Assembly (NCBI RefSeq): GCF_024112395.2
Contig: NZ_CP078013.2
Coordinates: 4,154,001-4,218,000, forward strand
Source: Pseudomonas pergaminensis
GTDB taxonomy: Bacteria; Pseudomonadota; Gammaproteobacteria; Pseudomonadales; Pseudomonadaceae
Reading direction: 5' to 3'
DNA length: 64,000 nt
The notes beneath the pieces were generated by a model. It searched no databases. It was not told the origin of the DNA and saw nothing but the letters and a program-made list of their open reading frames with translations. The position numbers were made by a program, and so were the translations under genes. Shown here one piece after another: positions 24,886-35,217 of the stretch (the stretch's first letter is position 1; each line of letters begins with the position of its first letter).

Positions 24886-26831
24886 TCAGGTACGGAAACG
24901 ACTGACCAACTGATTCAACGTCTGCGACAACGCCGTCAATTGCTGGGCATCCTGGCGCGTGGCATCGGCCAGGCTTGCCACCAATTGTGCGTCCCCGTGA
25001 ATCTGGCTGATATGCCGATTGATGTCTTCAGCCACCTGATGCTGCTCTTCAGCGGCGGTGGCGATCTGGGTATTCATGTCACGGATCACGTCTACCGACT
25101 CCCGGATCAGGCCAAAGCTGGCCCGCGCCTCATTGATCGACACCACAGTTTCCTGGGACACCTCCAGGCTCGCGTGCATCTGCTTGCCCATCTGGTGAGT
25201 GCGGCGTGCTAGGTTGCCGAGCAGCCCGTCGATCTCGCCGGTGGAGTCTGACGTGCGCTTGGCCAGGCGCGCACCTCGTCCGCCACTACCGCGAAACCAC
25301 GGCCCTGTTCGCCCGCCCGCGCGGCTTCGATGGCGGCGTTGAGCGCCAGCAGGTTGGTCTGTTCGGCGATGGAGCGGATGGTGCCGAGAATCGACTGGAT
25401 GTCGTTGCTGTCTTTTTCCAACTGCTCCATGGCCTGGGCAGAATGGCCGATCTCTTCGCTCAAGCGCCCGACACTGCTCACCGCCGCGTCGATTTGCTGC
25501 TGCCCGGTATGGGCCTGACGCTGGCCGTTGTCGGCCGAGTCAGCCGCCTGGCTGCACGAGCGTGCGACCTCGTTGGAGGTGGCGACCATTTCATGAAACG
25601 CCGTGGAGACCATGTCCACCGCTTCGCGCTGGCGCTCGGCGACGTCGGCCATTTCCACCGACACGTCGGTGGCGCTGCCAGAGCTGCTATGGATCTGCCC
25701 GGCGGCCTGGCCGATGCGCTGGATCAACGTGCGTATAGCTTCGAGGAACTGGTTGAACCAGCCGGCGAGCTGCGCCGTCTCGTCGCGGCCTTTCACTGCC
25801 AGGCGCGCGGTCAGGTCACCTTCGCCCTGGGCGATGCTTTCCAGGCCACTGGCCACGCCGCGAATTGGCTTGACGATCAGCCCGGCAAACCACGCACCCG
25901 CCACCGCGAACAACACACCGCACACCAGTGCGATGCCCGCGATCAGCTAGGTCAGGCGTGCCGCGCCGGCCATCACCTCACTCTCGCGCACCAGCCCGAC
26001 AAACCGCCAGCCCAAGGCCTTGGACGGCCAGACCAGGGCCATGTAGCGCTCACCCGCCAACTCGACCTGCACCAGGCCTTGGCCGGCCTCGCTCAACTGC
26101 CGATAGCCTTCACCCAGCTGGCCCAATTGCTTGAAATTGTGGGACGGGTCATGCGGGTCGACCAGCACGGTGTTGTTGGCTTCCATCAGCATCAGGTAGC
26201 CGCTTTCGCCCAGCTTGATCTGCTTGACCAGATCGGTCAGCTGCTTGAGGGAGACGTCGATGTTGACCACCCCGCTCGCCTTGCCCTGTTGATCATTGAA
26301 ACTTTGCACGGTGCTGACCAGCACCACATCGTCGGCGGCCCAGTAATAGGCTTCGGTGCGCAGGGTCTTGCCCGGCTGCGCCATGGCCGTCTTGTACCAG
26401 GGCCGCGTGCGGGGGTCGTAGCTGGCAAGCTTGGGGTCGCCGGGCCAGAACACGTAGCCGCCGTCCTCGGTGCCCAGGGACAGGTAGGTATAGGCCGAAT
26501 GACTCTTGGCCAGCCCCTCAAACAAGGTGAACAGTTGCTGGTCGCGTGCGCCGGGAGCGATTTGCGCGGCATCGCTGGCCAGGTAGCGTTTCACATCGGC
26601 ATTGATCGCCTGTAACTGCGGATGCGCGGCCAGGTAAGCGACGTTCTGGCTGATCCCTTCGAAAAACAGCTGCATCGCGTTGTCGACCTGGCGAATCTCG
26701 CGCCCACTGCTGTCGACAAAGCCGTCCCGTGCCTCATGGCGCACATTGAGGATGATCAGCACAGCCACCAGCATCACCGGTAGGCTGGCAATCACCGCAA
26801 AGGCCAGGATTAGTTTTTGTTTTATGTTCAT
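24886..26831 (-). pseudogene. Methyl-accepting chemotaxis protein, broken by a nonsense codon and a 1-base deletion
   Basis: Restored, this would be a chemoreceptor of about 648 residues: an N-terminal membrane segment (LILAFAVIASLPVMLVAVLI), a dCACHE-like periplasmic sensor, a second membrane segment ([20 protein letters not shown]), HAMP, and a signalling domain with [20 protein letters not shown]. Two lesions are visible. An in-frame TAG (25947-25949) follows RLT at the end of the sensor. A single base is missing near 25266, where VVADEVRA should continue [12 protein letters not shown]; reading shifts and stops at 25209. The remainder (QMHASLEVSQETVVS onward) is intact to the stop at 24886. 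It is divergent from the luciferase-like monooxygenase across an operator, so it probably once sensed the pathway substrate. Confidence 0.88.
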
Positions 26832-26898
26832 CGAGCTCGCCTTCCTTGTGAGGTGAGGGTGTAACCGTTGGAGAGAAAAGTTTTGCGGATATTCCGTA

Positions 26899-26912
26899 TT
26901 ATGGTATACCAA
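26899..26912. promoter_or_regulatory. GntR-type operator, site 6
   Basis: ATGGTATACCAA (26901-26912), preceded by TT, lies between the divergent chemoreceptor remnant (start 26831) and the luciferase-like monooxygenase (start 27020). Confidence 0.62.
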
Positions 26913-27019
26913 CAATCAATCCGCCGAACAGCCGTCTTCACCGGCACGCTTCACCCAGGCGAGAGTACTTAAGGGCCCGCAGTCGACAGGCCGATCACAA
27001 TAGATCCGAGGTAAGCGTC

Positions 27020-28063
27020 ATGAAGTTTTCCCTGTTCGTACACATGGAACGTTGGGATGAGAGTGTGAGCCATCGCCAGTTGTTCGAAGACTTGACCGAA
27101 CTGACCCTGATGGCTGAGGCCGGTGGCTTCAGCACCGTGTGGATTGGCGAACACCACGCCATGGAATACACCATCTCGCCAAGCCCGATGCCGCTTCTGG
27201 CTTACCTCGCGGCCAAGACCACCACCATTCACCTGGGCGCCGGTACCATCATCGCGCCGTTCTGGCACCCTCTGCGCGTGGCGGGCGAATGCGCCCTGCT
27301 CGACGTGATCAGCAACGGGCGCATGGAAGTCGGCCTGGCCCGAGGTGCCTACCAGGTTGAGTTCGACCGCATGGCCGGCGGCATGCCCGCCTCAAGCGGC
27401 GGCCAGGCGCTGCGCGAGATGGTGCCGGTGGTGCGCGCCCTGTGGAAAGGCGACTATGCCCACGACGGCGATATCTGGAAATTCCCCACCTCCACCAGCG
27501 TACCCAAGCCGATCCAGCAGCCCAACCCGCCGATGTGGATCGCCGCCCGCGACCCCGACTCCCACAACTTCGCAGTGGCCAACGGCTGCAACGTGATGGT
27601 CACCCCGCTGATGAAGGGCGACGAAGAAGTCCTCGACCTGAAAAACAAATTCCAGGCCGCCCTCGACAACAACCCCGACGTGCCGCGCCCACAATTGATG
27701 GTGCTGCGCCACACCCACGTGCACGCAGTCGATGACCCCGAAGGCTGGAAAGTCGGGGCCAAGGCGATCTCGAAGTTCTATCGCACCTTCGATGCCTGGT
27801 TCGGTAACAAAACCGTGCCCGTCAACGGCTTCCTTGATCCAAGCCCGGAAGAGAAATTCGTCGGGCGCCCCGAATTCGAACTGGAAAGCCTGCACAAGAC
27901 CGCGATGATCGGTACACCGGAAGAAATCATCCCGCGCATCCAGTACTACCAGGAACTGGGCGTCGACGAGTTCAGCTTCTGGTGTGATAACAGCCTGCCC
28001 CACGCCGAGAAGAAAAAATCCCTGGAGCTGTTTATCAAGCACGTGGTGCCCGCGTTCCGTTAA
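27020..28063 (+). CDS. Luciferase-like (LLM class) flavin-dependent monooxygenase
   Basis: 347 residues of the bacterial-luciferase TIM-barrel family: MKFSLFVHMERWDES, then EAGGFSTVWIGEHHAME, LGAGTIIAPFWHPLRVAGE and ISNGRMEVGLARGAYQVEF. It should use reduced FMN from a separate reductase, and two candidate reductases lie in the same regulon. LLM enzymes insert oxygen into ketones (Baeyer-Villiger type) or open N-heterocycles (RutA, pyridine PyrA). This is probably the key oxygenase of the pathway. GAGG ribosome site; operator site 6 about 110 bases upstream. No terminator with a clear T run follows, although a short CCGGC/GCCGG hairpin lies at 28181-28197. Confidence 0.88.
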   Translation: MKFSLFVHMERWDESVSHRQLFEDLTELTLMAEAGGFSTVWIGEHHAMEYTISPSPMPLLAYLAAKTTTIHLGAGTIIAPFWHPLRVAGECALLDVISNGRMEVGLARGAYQVEFDRMAGGMPASSGGQALREMVPVVRALWKGDYAHDGDIWKFPTSTSVPKPIQQPNPPMWIAARDPDSHNFAVANGCNVMVTPLMKGDEEVLDLKNKFQAALDNNPDVPRPQLMVLRHTHVHAVDDPEGWKVGAKAISKFYRTFDAWFGNKTVPVNGFLDPSPEEKFVGRPEFELESLHKTAMIGTPEEIIPRIQYYQELGVDEFSFWCDNSLPHAEKKKSLELFIKHVVPAFR

Positions 28064-28204
28064 GCGTGCGGTGAAGTGCACGGCGGCCAACTGTGCACTC
28101 AGCCAATGTGTAGATCGAAGCGCTGCGGGCACGGCGTGACGCCTTGGTGGATACCAGGCGCGCTCGGCAGCGTTTTCCTTCCGGCTTTTTCAGCCGGCAA
28201 TTCT

Positions 28205-28963
28205 CTAGATTTGCGAAAGACCGCCATCGACCATCAGCTCAACGCCGTTGACATATTTGGCATCGGCGGACGCCAGGAACAGGGCTGAACTAGCGATCTC
28301 TTCTGGTTGGGCCATGTAGCCCAAAGGGGTGATCTGCTCGACGTATTGGCGAAGCGCGTCGATCTCGGTTTCGCTCATTTTCAAACCGTTATCCATCAGC
28401 GGGGTGCGGGTGAAGCCAGGGCTCAACACATTCGCGCGAATCTTGCGGCCTTTGAGTTCATTCGCCCAAGTGCGTGCAAAGGATCGCACTGCTGCCTTGG
28501 ACGCGTTATAGAGACTCAGCCCCTCCATACCGTTGCTGGAGCAGATGGAAGCCGTCAAGACCACTGACGAGCCGTCTTTCATCAACGGCAAGAGCGTTTG
28601 GACCGTGAAGAAGACCCCCTTCACGTTAATGTCGAAAATGCTGTAGTACATGGCCTCTTGGGTCTCGCCCAGCGGATTTTTTTCACAGATACCCGCGTTG
28701 GCAAATACCGCGTCCAACTGATCACCCTGCGCCTCGATTGTCGCCCTGAGGCCATCAAGATCGGACTGACGTGATACATCGGAAAGGACCGCAACCGCCT
28801 TGTCGCCCAACGTGGCGACCGCTGCCTCGAGCGTGCCTAATGAACGTCCGGTGATGTAAACGCGCCTTGCCCCCTCGGCAATCAACGCCTGCGCAATCGC
28901 AAATCCGATCCCGGTGGAAGCGCCCGTCACAACGGCAACTTGATCACTGAATTTACCTGACAT
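28205..28963 (-). CDS. Short-chain dehydrogenase/reductase (SDR)
   Basis: 252 residues of the classical SDR family: cofactor motif TGASTGIGFA, NAG in FANAGICEK, catalytic Ser in VVLTASICSS and YxxxK in YNASKAAVRSF, with the C-terminal VNGVELMVDGG. Start at 28963 is supported by GAGGAG; a much longer upstream frame has no SDR-like residues. Substrate unknown. It is divergent from an MFS pump, with a LysR gene at the far end of that pair, suggesting a small detoxification set unrelated to the GntR regulon. Confidence 0.87.
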   Translation of the reverse strand: MSGKFSDQVAVVTGASTGIGFAIAQALIAEGARRVYITGRSLGTLEAAVATLGDKAVAVLSDVSRQSDLDGLRATIEAQGDQLDAVFANAGICEKNPLGETQEAMYYSIFDINVKGVFFTVQTLLPLMKDGSSVVLTASICSSNGMEGLSLYNASKAAVRSFARTWANELKGRKIRANVLSPGFTRTPLMDNGLKMSETEIDALRQYVEQITPLGYMAQPEEIASSALFLASADAKYVNGVELMVDGGLSQI

Positions 28964-29003
28964 ACCTGACTCCTCGGCGGTGGTTGTGTGGATCATTGAC
29001 ATA

Positions 29004-29019
29004 ACAATGGCCCTATTGT
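29004..29019. promoter_or_regulatory. Possible LysR-type operator
   Basis: ACAAT-N6-ATTGT, a 16-base palindrome of LysR-box type, about 41 bases upstream of the SDR start. The surrounding 339-base gap (28964-29302) has no gene and no other clear signal. The LysR gene at 30775-31626 is a candidate binder. Confidence 0.35.
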
Positions 29020-29302
29020 GGGAGTCATTCGGGGTGAGCGGCACTGCCATAACTGAACGCCGGACGTACATATTTGTGCGGCGAAATCCGGCGATGAATC
29101 GTTTAGTTTTGAACCCGATCGGCTCTGGGAATGCCCCGAAATCCAAGAGATTGTGCCGATGAGTCATTCAAACAGCCCGAGGCGCCCTCAAGTGATGCTG
29201 GACGCCGTGGATGCCTGATCGGGTACACGCTGCGTCTGCCCGATGGGTGTTCAGGCCTCTAATAAATTTGGGAACCCTACGGTCTCAAACAGGACACCCC
29301 TT

Positions 29303-30757
29303 ATGTCTCAGATCGAAGTGATGCCAGTCGAACGGCGACGCTGGTTTATGTTCGCAATCCTGTTGGTCGGCGCTTTTCTGCCACCTCTGGACTTCTTCAT
29401 CGTCAATGTCGCACTACCGTCTATTCAAGAGGAGTTAGGCACCTCCTCCTCCGCCGAACAGCTGGTCATTTCGTCATATGCCGCGCTCTATGCCGTCACG
29501 TTGATCACCGGCGGACGACTCGGCGATCTTTACGGTCGCGGGCGGATGTTTTTCCTCGGCTTGATAGGTTTCGCGGCAGCTTCGCTGATATGCGGGCTGG
29601 CCTCTTCGCCTTGGGTTTTGATCAGCGGTCGTGCGCTACAAGGCATCACGGCCGCGGTGATGGCGCCCCAGGCGCTCGCTTCGGTGCAGGCGATTTTCCC
29701 GGAATCCGAAAAGCCCTTGGCGCTCAGCCTCTATGGGGCTGTCTTTGGTCTGGCGTCGGTGATCGGCCAGGCTCTGGGCGGAATCTTGATTTCGCTCAAT
29801 CTGATGGGCATGGGGTGGCGGGCGATTTTTCTAGTGAATCTGCCGATTGCACTGCTGGTCATTCTGTTTGGCATCCCCGCACTGAGGGAAACGCGTGCCC
29901 GCCATGCGAGCAAGCTGGATCTGGGCGGCACGGCGCTATCGATGATGACGCTGGGCGCGCTGATCGTGCCATTGATCGAAGGGCGTGAAGCGGGTTGGCC
30001 TCTGTGGTCATGGCTTTCAATTGCTGCCGCGCCGTTGCTGGCCTGGTTGTTCTGGCAATACGAAACGCGTTTGCGCCTGGCCGGTGGCGCACCGTTGCTC
30101 GACCCGGCCGCGCTGCGGGCGCCGGGGCTGGGTCGAGCACTGCTGGTTGCCCTGTCCTTCTACTCGATCGGTGTGTTTTTCTTGTTGTTTTCGATGTATT
30201 TGCAGAGCGCACTGCATGCAACCGCACTCAGCGCGGGGCTGATCTTCCTGCCATTCGGCACGGGATTTCTGCTTGGGCCGTTGTCGACTTCGCAAGGCAG
30301 GCGCTTGTTAGGCGCTTACGTAAATTGCGCAGGCATGGGATTGGAGGTCGTCGGGTTGCTGGCCTTGACCTGGCTTGTCTTGGGGACACCGACCGGCGTC
30401 ACTCCGCCATCCCTGCTGCTTGCGGTGATCCTGTTTGTGATCGGCTTCCGGCAAGGGCTCGCCATGCCAACATTGATGCGAATGGTCACCGGGCGCGTGG
30501 CGCCGGCCTACTCCGGCATGATTGCAGGTATTACCAGTTCCACGTTGCAAGTCAGTACGTCGCTGAGCGTCGCGTTGATCGGCGGTATTTTCTATACCTT
30601 GCTAGGCGCGCACACAGACGCGGCGGCCATCACTCACGCCTTCACCGTGTCCATACTGTGTATTGCCGCGTGCCTGGCCCTGGGCGCGGGACTGAGCGTC
30701 ACCCTGGCGCGCCAGCCTGCGCCCATACCGGATGCATCAAGGGTGCGCCCAAGCTGA
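29303..30757 (+). CDS. MFS transporter, DHA2 (EmrB-like, 14 TM) family
   Basis: 484 residues with about 14 hydrophobic segments. It carries the DHA2 N-terminal motif FIVNVALPSIQEELG and the motif-A loop GGRLGDLYGRGRMF, plus the motif-C-like GQALGG after helix 5. A proton-driven exporter of drugs or toxic organics in the inner membrane. ATG at 29303 has AGGA about 10 bases upstream; an earlier frame start at 29243 adds residues unlike the family. Convergent with the LysR gene and divergent from the SDR. Confidence 0.85.
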   Translation: MSQIEVMPVERRRWFMFAILLVGAFLPPLDFFIVNVALPSIQEELGTSSSAEQLVISSYAALYAVTLITGGRLGDLYGRGRMFFLGLIGFAAASLICGLASSPWVLISGRALQGITAAVMAPQALASVQAIFPESEKPLALSLYGAVFGLASVIGQALGGILISLNLMGMGWRAIFLVNLPIALLVILFGIPALRETRARHASKLDLGGTALSMMTLGALIVPLIEGREAGWPLWSWLSIAAAPLLAWLFWQYETRLRLAGGAPLLDPAALRAPGLGRALLVALSFYSIGVFFLLFSMYLQSALHATALSAGLIFLPFGTGFLLGPLSTSQGRRLLGAYVNCAGMGLEVVGLLALTWLVLGTPTGVTPPSLLLAVILFVIGFRQGLAMPTLMRMVTGRVAPAYSGMIAGITSSTLQVSTSLSVALIGGIFYTLLGAHTDAAAITHAFTVSILCIAACLALGAGLSVTLARQPAPIPDASRVRPS

Positions 30758-30774
30758 GTGGACCGGCCCACCCC

Positions 30775-31626
30775 TCACTCGGAGCCGATCATGCTGGACG
30801 CTAGGTCGGCGAGCGCGCGCAGCCTGTCCATCTGCCGCATGTCCTGGTGATACCCCATCCAGATATCACGGCCCGGTGGCGGCTCATCCGGATCAAGCAG
30901 CTTGAGTGCAGGCACCTGGTCGCCAAGCGAACGCGGCAGCACTGCCACGCCGAAGCCTTGTGCACACATCTGGGCCTGAACCGTGCGGCTGCTGCTGGTG
31001 AACACGGTCCGGGCAAGCGGATAACGCTGCTGCAACCATTGCACATCCGGGTAGTGGGCTTGGGCGATGTTCATGGTGATCAAACCCAGGCCTTCACCCT
31101 GGGGCTTCGGTACAGGTAATCCAACGGCCGAATACAGGCCGTAGGGCATGGTTGTCAGCTTGCGGTGAACGATGTCGGGTTCTGTGAAGGGGACGATACG
31201 AAAAGCGATATCCGCATCGCGGCGAGACAGGTCAAATAGCCGATGCCCGGCGATAACCTCAGGGACGATCAAAGGGTAACGTCGCGCCAACTCGCTCAGG
31301 ACCGGGGACAGGACGTAACAGGCAAACCAGTCCGCAGATGAAATCCGCAACAGACCTTCAGGCTGGGCACTGTCACCCGCCATGCGCCGCTCGATGGCCA
31401 GCGCACTGTGCTCCATCTCTTGCGCCAGGCTGAGGATCTTTTCACCACTGTCGGTCAGTACCAACCCTTGGGCAGTCCGAAGAAAAAACGGCTGCCCACT
31501 GCCCTGTTCAAGTACCTGCAAGCGTCGCCCCACTGTCGGGTGGCTGACACCCAACTGTTTGGCAGCACCGCCCAAAGAGCCGCTGCGGGCAATCGCCAGG
31601 AAGACCCGCATGTCACTCCAGTCCAT
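30775..31626 (-). CDS. LysR-family transcriptional regulator
   Basis: 283 residues. The N-terminal helix-turn-helix (about 1-60) reads FLAIARSGSLGGAAKQLGVS and TVGRRLQVLEQ; the effector domain follows. It starts with MDWSDMRVFL, typical of a LysR subgroup often found next to small NAD(P)-dependent reductases. Its original divergent partner appears to be the truncated gene at 31745. It is convergent with the MFS gene and may also regulate the SDR/MFS pair. Confidence 0.85.
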   Translation of the reverse strand: MDWSDMRVFLAIARSGSLGGAAKQLGVSHPTVGRRLQVLEQGSGQPFFLRTAQGLVLTDSGEKILSLAQEMEHSALAIERRMAGDSAQPEGLLRISSADWFACYVLSPVLSELARRYPLIVPEVIAGHRLFDLSRRDADIAFRIVPFTEPDIVHRKLTTMPYGLYSAVGLPVPKPQGEGLGLITMNIAQAHYPDVQWLQQRYPLARTVFTSSSRTVQAQMCAQGFGVAVLPRSLGDQVPALKLLDPDEPPPGRDIWMGYHQDMRQMDRLRALADLASSMIGSE

Positions 31627-31744
31627 CCCTCACCTCGTACAAACATGAACGATGAGAGTGCAACATTGACCCTCCCGTAGCAATCCCCTCGCCCACATAC
31701 TCAGCGGCCTGGATGCTCGCCCGAGCCGAAAAGCGGGGACCCGC

Positions 31745-31810
31745 ATGAATATCGGCTTAATCGGGACGGGAAGCCTGGGCAAAGCCATCATCCCGCTGCT
31801 CATCGTAGAA
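31745..31810 (+). pseudogene. N-terminal stub of an NAD(P)-binding (F420-reductase/coenzyme F420-dependent NADP oxidoreductase-like) gene
   Basis: The first 20 codons read MNIGLIGTGSLGKAIIPLL, the typical start of an NADPH-binding Rossmann domain of the F420-reductase-like family. Similarity then ends: the frame runs into the tRNA-Gly terminator and the antisense of the tRNA itself. Such genes often sit divergent from a LysR gene, as here. This looks like a gene truncated when the region next to the tRNA was rearranged. The exact break point, somewhere about 31802-31825, cannot be fixed without a full-length relative. Confidence 0.6.
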
Positions 31811-31827
31811 AAGGCCAAATCGCAGGC

Positions 31828-31860
31828 AAAAAAAAGCCACTCGTTAGAGTGGCTTTTTCT
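31828..31860 (-). terminator. Terminator of tRNA-Gly transcript
   Basis: Stem AAGCCACTC (31834-31842) with GAGTGGCTT (31847-31855), loop GTTA. A tract of eight A residues on the left (T on the minus strand) and T-rich right flank make it work for the minus strand and possibly both. Confidence 0.88.
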
Positions 31861-31867
31861 TTGTATT

Positions 31868-31943
<76 letters not shown>

Positions 31944-32006
31944 GTCTTGGTGATGCGCATTCTATAGAATTATCAGAACCCGTCAACCCCTTGATTCAAA
32001 AAAGTT

Positions 32007-32567
32007 TTATTTCTTTTCAACGGTGGTGCGCAGATGCGGCCAGGCGGCGCGCAGATACTGGAGCATGGACCACAGCGTCAGGCCCGCAGCAATGAGCAGC
32101 AAGGCGTAGCCCAGCAGGACCCAGAAGGTGAAGTCCGACGGGTTGGCCAACAGGATAACCAGCGCAAGCATTTGCGCAGCGGTTTTCCATTTGCCCATAT
32201 TGGAGACGGCGACGTGAGCGCGGGCACCGATTTCGGCCATCCATTCGCGCAGGGCCGAGACCACGATCTCGCGGCCGATGATCACGGCGGCCGGCAGGGT
32301 CAGCCACAGGTTGCCATGTTCTTGCACCAGCAGGACCAGGGCGACGGCGACCATGAGTTTGTCGGCCACCGGGTCGAGGAACGCGCCGAACGGCGTGCTC
32401 TGTTCCAGGCGGCGGGCCAGGTAACCGTCGAGCCAGTCGGTGGCGGCCGCGAAGGCAAACACCGAACTGGAGGCCGCGTAGCTCCATTCATACGGCAAAT
32501 AGAACAACAGGATAAAAATCGGAATAAGCAGGACGCGTAGAACGGTGATCAGATTAGGGATATTCAT
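32007..32567 (-). CDS. pgsA: CDP-diacylglycerol--glycerol-3-phosphate 3-phosphatidyltransferase
   Basis: 186 residues with four or more membrane segments and the CDP-alcohol phosphotransferase motif D-G-x2-A-R-x8-G-x3-D-x3-D, seen as [20 protein letters not shown] followed by LDPVADK. It makes phosphatidylglycerol phosphate from CDP-diacylglycerol in the inner membrane. ATG at 32567 is chosen over an in-frame GTG two codons earlier. It follows uvrC by 32 bases and is followed by tRNA-Gly, matching the conserved order in the genus. Confidence 0.95.
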   Translation of the reverse strand: MNIPNLITVLRVLLIPIFILLFYLPYEWSYAASSSVFAFAAATDWLDGYLARRLEQSTPFGAFLDPVADKLMVAVALVLLVQEHGNLWLTLPAAVIIGREIVVSALREWMAEIGARAHVAVSNMGKWKTAAQMLALVILLANPSDFTFWVLLGYALLLIAAGLTLWSMLQYLRAAWPHLRTTVEKK

Positions 32568-32599
32568 CGGCACAACTGGCTACGAGGTGGAAAGGCATT

Positions 32600-34423
32600 C
32601 TATTCGCTATGCAGATTCGCATAAATCAACTCAGCGAGCTTTTTACTGATACCGGGTGCTTTGGCTATTTCGTCAATGCTGGCACGGGACAGCTCCTGCA
32701 AGCCACCAAAATGTTTAAGCAAGTCGCGACGCCGTGTCGGCCCAACCCCCGCCACCCCTTCCAGGGTTGAGGTTCGCCGGGTTTTGCCACGCCGGGCGCG
32801 GTGGCCGGTAATTGCGAAACGGTGGGCTTCGTCGCGGATCTGCTGGATCAGGTGCAGCGCGGGTGAGTCACCCTTCAAGGTGAACTCATGGGCGGCATCA
32901 TTCAAGTACAACGTCTCGAAACCAGCCTTGCGCGTGGCGCCCTTGGCCACGCCGAGCAGGATCAAGTCGGGCACCGCCAGCTCGTTGAGCACATCGCGGG
33001 CCATGGACAACTGACCCTTGCCGCCGTCGACCAGCAGGATATCCGGCAACTTGCCCTCGCCGTCCTTCAACTTGCTGAAACGCCGGGTCAAGGCCTGGTG
33101 CATGGCCGCGTAGTCATCGCCGGCGGTGACGCCTTCGATGTTATAGCGCCGGTAATCGGATTTGATCGGCCCTTCCGGGCCGAATACCACGCAGGAGGCC
33201 ACCGTGGCCTCGCCGCTGGAGTGGCTGATGTCATAGCACTCCAGGCGCTGCGGCGGTTCGTCCAGGTTGAGGATTTCGGCCAAGGCATCGAAGCGTGCAG
33301 CGACGTGCTGTCGATTGGCCAGCCTCGCGCCCAGGGCCTGCTCGGCATTGGTCACCGCCAGTTGCTGCCAACGCGCGCGGGTGCCGCGTACGCGGTGGCT
33401 GATGTCCAGCTCGCGGCCGCGCAGTTCGTGGATCGCCTCGATCAGCGTGGGGAAGTCTTCATGCACCACATTGACGATCAGTTCCGACGGCAGGTCGCGC
33501 TCGGGGCTGCTGACGTAGTACTGCCCAAGGAAGGCCGCCATGACTTCGGCCACTTCCTCATCGATACCGGTCTGCGGAAAGAAGTTCTTGCTGCCCAGTA
33601 CCCGCCCGCCCCGCACGCTGATCAGGTGCACGCAGGCGCCGCCCGGATTGACGAAGGCCGCGATGACATCCACGTCACCGCTGCCGCCTTCCATGCTCTG
33701 CTGATCCTGCACACGGCGCAGCAGCGAGATCTGGTCACGCAGCTCAGCGGCGCGCTCGAAGTCCAGGGTGCTGGCGGCCTGCTCCATGGCGCCGGAAAGC
33801 TCGTCGGTGAGGGCATTGCTGCGCCCTTCGAGGAACATCACCGAATGGCGTACATCCTCGGCATACTCGGCCGGCTCGACCAGGCCGACGCACGGGGCCT
33901 TGCAGCGCTTGATCTGGTATTGCAGGCACGGCCGCGTGCGGTTCTTGTAGAAGCTGTCTTCGCACTGGCGGACAAAAAAGGTTTTTTGCAGCAGGCTCAG
34001 GCTTTCGCGGATCGCGCCGGCGCTCGGATAGGGGCCGAAGTACTTGCCCTTCTGCTTCTTTGCGCCCCGGTGAATGCTCAGGCGTGGGAAGTTGCCGTCG
34101 GACAAAAACACGTACGGGTAGGATTTATCGTCGCGCAGCAGAATATTGTAGGGCGGCCGCCATTCCTTGATCAGCGTCTGCTCGAGCAGCAGCGCTTCGG
34201 TTTCATTGGCGGTAATGGTGGTTTCGACCTGGGCGATGCGCGCCACCAGCGCCGCGGTCTTGGGCGCCAGACCGCTCTTGCGAAAGTAGCTCGCCAGGCG
34301 GTTTTTCAGGTTCTTGGCTTTGCCGACATAGAGCAGGCGTGCCTCGCTGTCGAACATGCGGTACACGCCGGGGCGGCCACTGCAGGTCGAGAGGAAGGCA
34401 CTTGGATCAAACGGTGTGGTCAT
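32600..34423 (-). CDS. uvrC: Excinuclease ABC subunit C
   Basis: 607 residues, the standard length. The GIY-YIG nuclease domain is N-terminal ([20 protein letters not shown]), a UvrB-interacting UVR segment lies near residues 200-235 ([16 protein letters not shown]), the RNase H-like endonuclease domain follows ([30 protein letters not shown]) and paired helix-hairpin-helix motifs end the protein ([29 protein letters not shown]). It makes both incisions in nucleotide excision repair. One base separates it from gacA, with which it is cotranscribed. Confidence 0.97.
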   Translation of the reverse strand: MTTPFDPSAFLSTCSGRPGVYRMFDSEARLLYVGKAKNLKNRLASYFRKSGLAPKTAALVARIAQVETTITANETEALLLEQTLIKEWRPPYNILLRDDKSYPYVFLSDGNFPRLSIHRGAKKQKGKYFGPYPSAGAIRESLSLLQKTFFVRQCEDSFYKNRTRPCLQYQIKRCKAPCVGLVEPAEYAEDVRHSVMFLEGRSNALTDELSGAMEQAASTLDFERAAELRDQISLLRRVQDQQSMEGGSGDVDVIAAFVNPGGACVHLISVRGGRVLGSKNFFPQTGIDEEVAEVMAAFLGQYYVSSPERDLPSELIVNVVHEDFPTLIEAIHELRGRELDISHRVRGTRARWQQLAVTNAEQALGARLANRQHVAARFDALAEILNLDEPPQRLECYDISHSSGEATVASCVVFGPEGPIKSDYRRYNIEGVTAGDDYAAMHQALTRRFSKLKDGEGKLPDILLVDGGKGQLSMARDVLNELAVPDLILLGVAKGATRKAGFETLYLNDAAHEFTLKGDSPALHLIQQIRDEAHRFAITGHRARRGKTRRTSTLEGVAGVGPTRRRDLLKHFGGLQELSRASIDEIAKAPGISKKLAELIYANLHSE

Positions 34424-34424
34424 G

Positions 34425-35066
34425 TCAGGCGCTGGCGTCCACCATGCCGTGGCGCACTGCGAGCAGGGTCAATTCAACATCACTGCTGATGGCGAGCTTC
34501 TCGAAAATGCGATAGCGGTAGGTGTTGACGGTCTTGGGCGACAGGCACAGCTTGTCGGAGATCGTCTGCACCTTCTGGCAACCGACGATCATCAAGGCGA
34601 TCTGGATTTCCCGCTCCGACAGCGCATCGAATGGCGAGTCGCTGACGGGCTGGAAAGATTTGATGGCCAATTGCTGGGCAATCTGCGGACTGATGTAACG
34701 CTGGCCGGCAAACACCAGGCGGATGGCTTGCACCATCTCGGCCAGGCCTGCACCTTTGGTCAGGTAACCGGCTGCGCCCGCCTGCAACAGGCGAGTCGGG
34801 AACGGGTCTTCTTCACACACGGTCACCACCACGACTTTGATGTCCGGATGGCTGCGCAACAATTTGGTCGTGGCGCCAAGACCGCCGATACCAGGCATCT
34901 TGACGTCCATCAGCACCACATCGGGTTTCAACTCCCGGGCCTTGATCAGGGACTCTTCACCCGATTCGGCCTGGCCGACTACTTGCAGGCCATCGATGTC
35001 AGCCAGCATTCGTGTAATGCCTGTACGAACGAGATCATGGTCATCGACTACTAGCACCCTAATCAA
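34425..35066 (-). CDS. gacA: Response regulator GacA (UvrY/SirA)
   Basis: 213 residues, the usual GacA length. Receiver domain with [13 protein letters not shown] (Asp8, Asp9) and phospho-acceptor Asp54 in [10 protein letters not shown]; LuxR-type helix-turn-helix at the C terminus ([30 protein letters not shown]). With GacS it activates the Rsm small RNAs and thereby secondary metabolism in fluorescent pseudomonads, which could include the biosynthetic locus at the left of this window. The start is TTG at 35066, the rare start known for gacA in this group; longer readings add residues unlike GacA. Confidence 0.97.
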   Translation of the reverse strand: MIRVLVVDDHDLVRTGITRMLADIDGLQVVGQAESGEESLIKARELKPDVVLMDVKMPGIGGLGATTKLLRSHPDIKVVVVTVCEEDPFPTRLLQAGAAGYLTKGAGLAEMVQAIRLVFAGQRYISPQIAQQLAIKSFQPVSDSPFDALSEREIQIALMIVGCQKVQTISDKLCLSPKTVNTYRYRIFEKLAISSDVELTLLAVRHGMVDASA

Positions 35067-35217
35067 GCAGACACCTCGCGATATGGTCTTATAGGTTGCT
35101 GAACACCTTAGCAAAAAACCAAGGCGCAGACCTAGCTGCAAGCGTCATATATATAGCGTTTGAACACACAGTGGCCGCCCACCAAGGGGTGAACGGCTGT
35201 ATTTGTTGGGCAGCGGG

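Noticed and set aside
25206..26615. 469-residue plus-strand open frame over the chemoreceptor remnant
   Set aside because: Antisense composition artefact; the minus strand carries recognisable CACHE, HAMP and signalling sequences.
28181..28197. Terminator after the luciferase-like monooxygenase gene
   Set aside because: There is a short CCGGC/GCCGG hairpin but no T run on either side, so it is not a convincing rho-independent terminator.
32888..34489. 533-residue plus-strand open frame over uvrC
   Set aside because: Opposite strand of a full-length, clearly recognisable uvrC.
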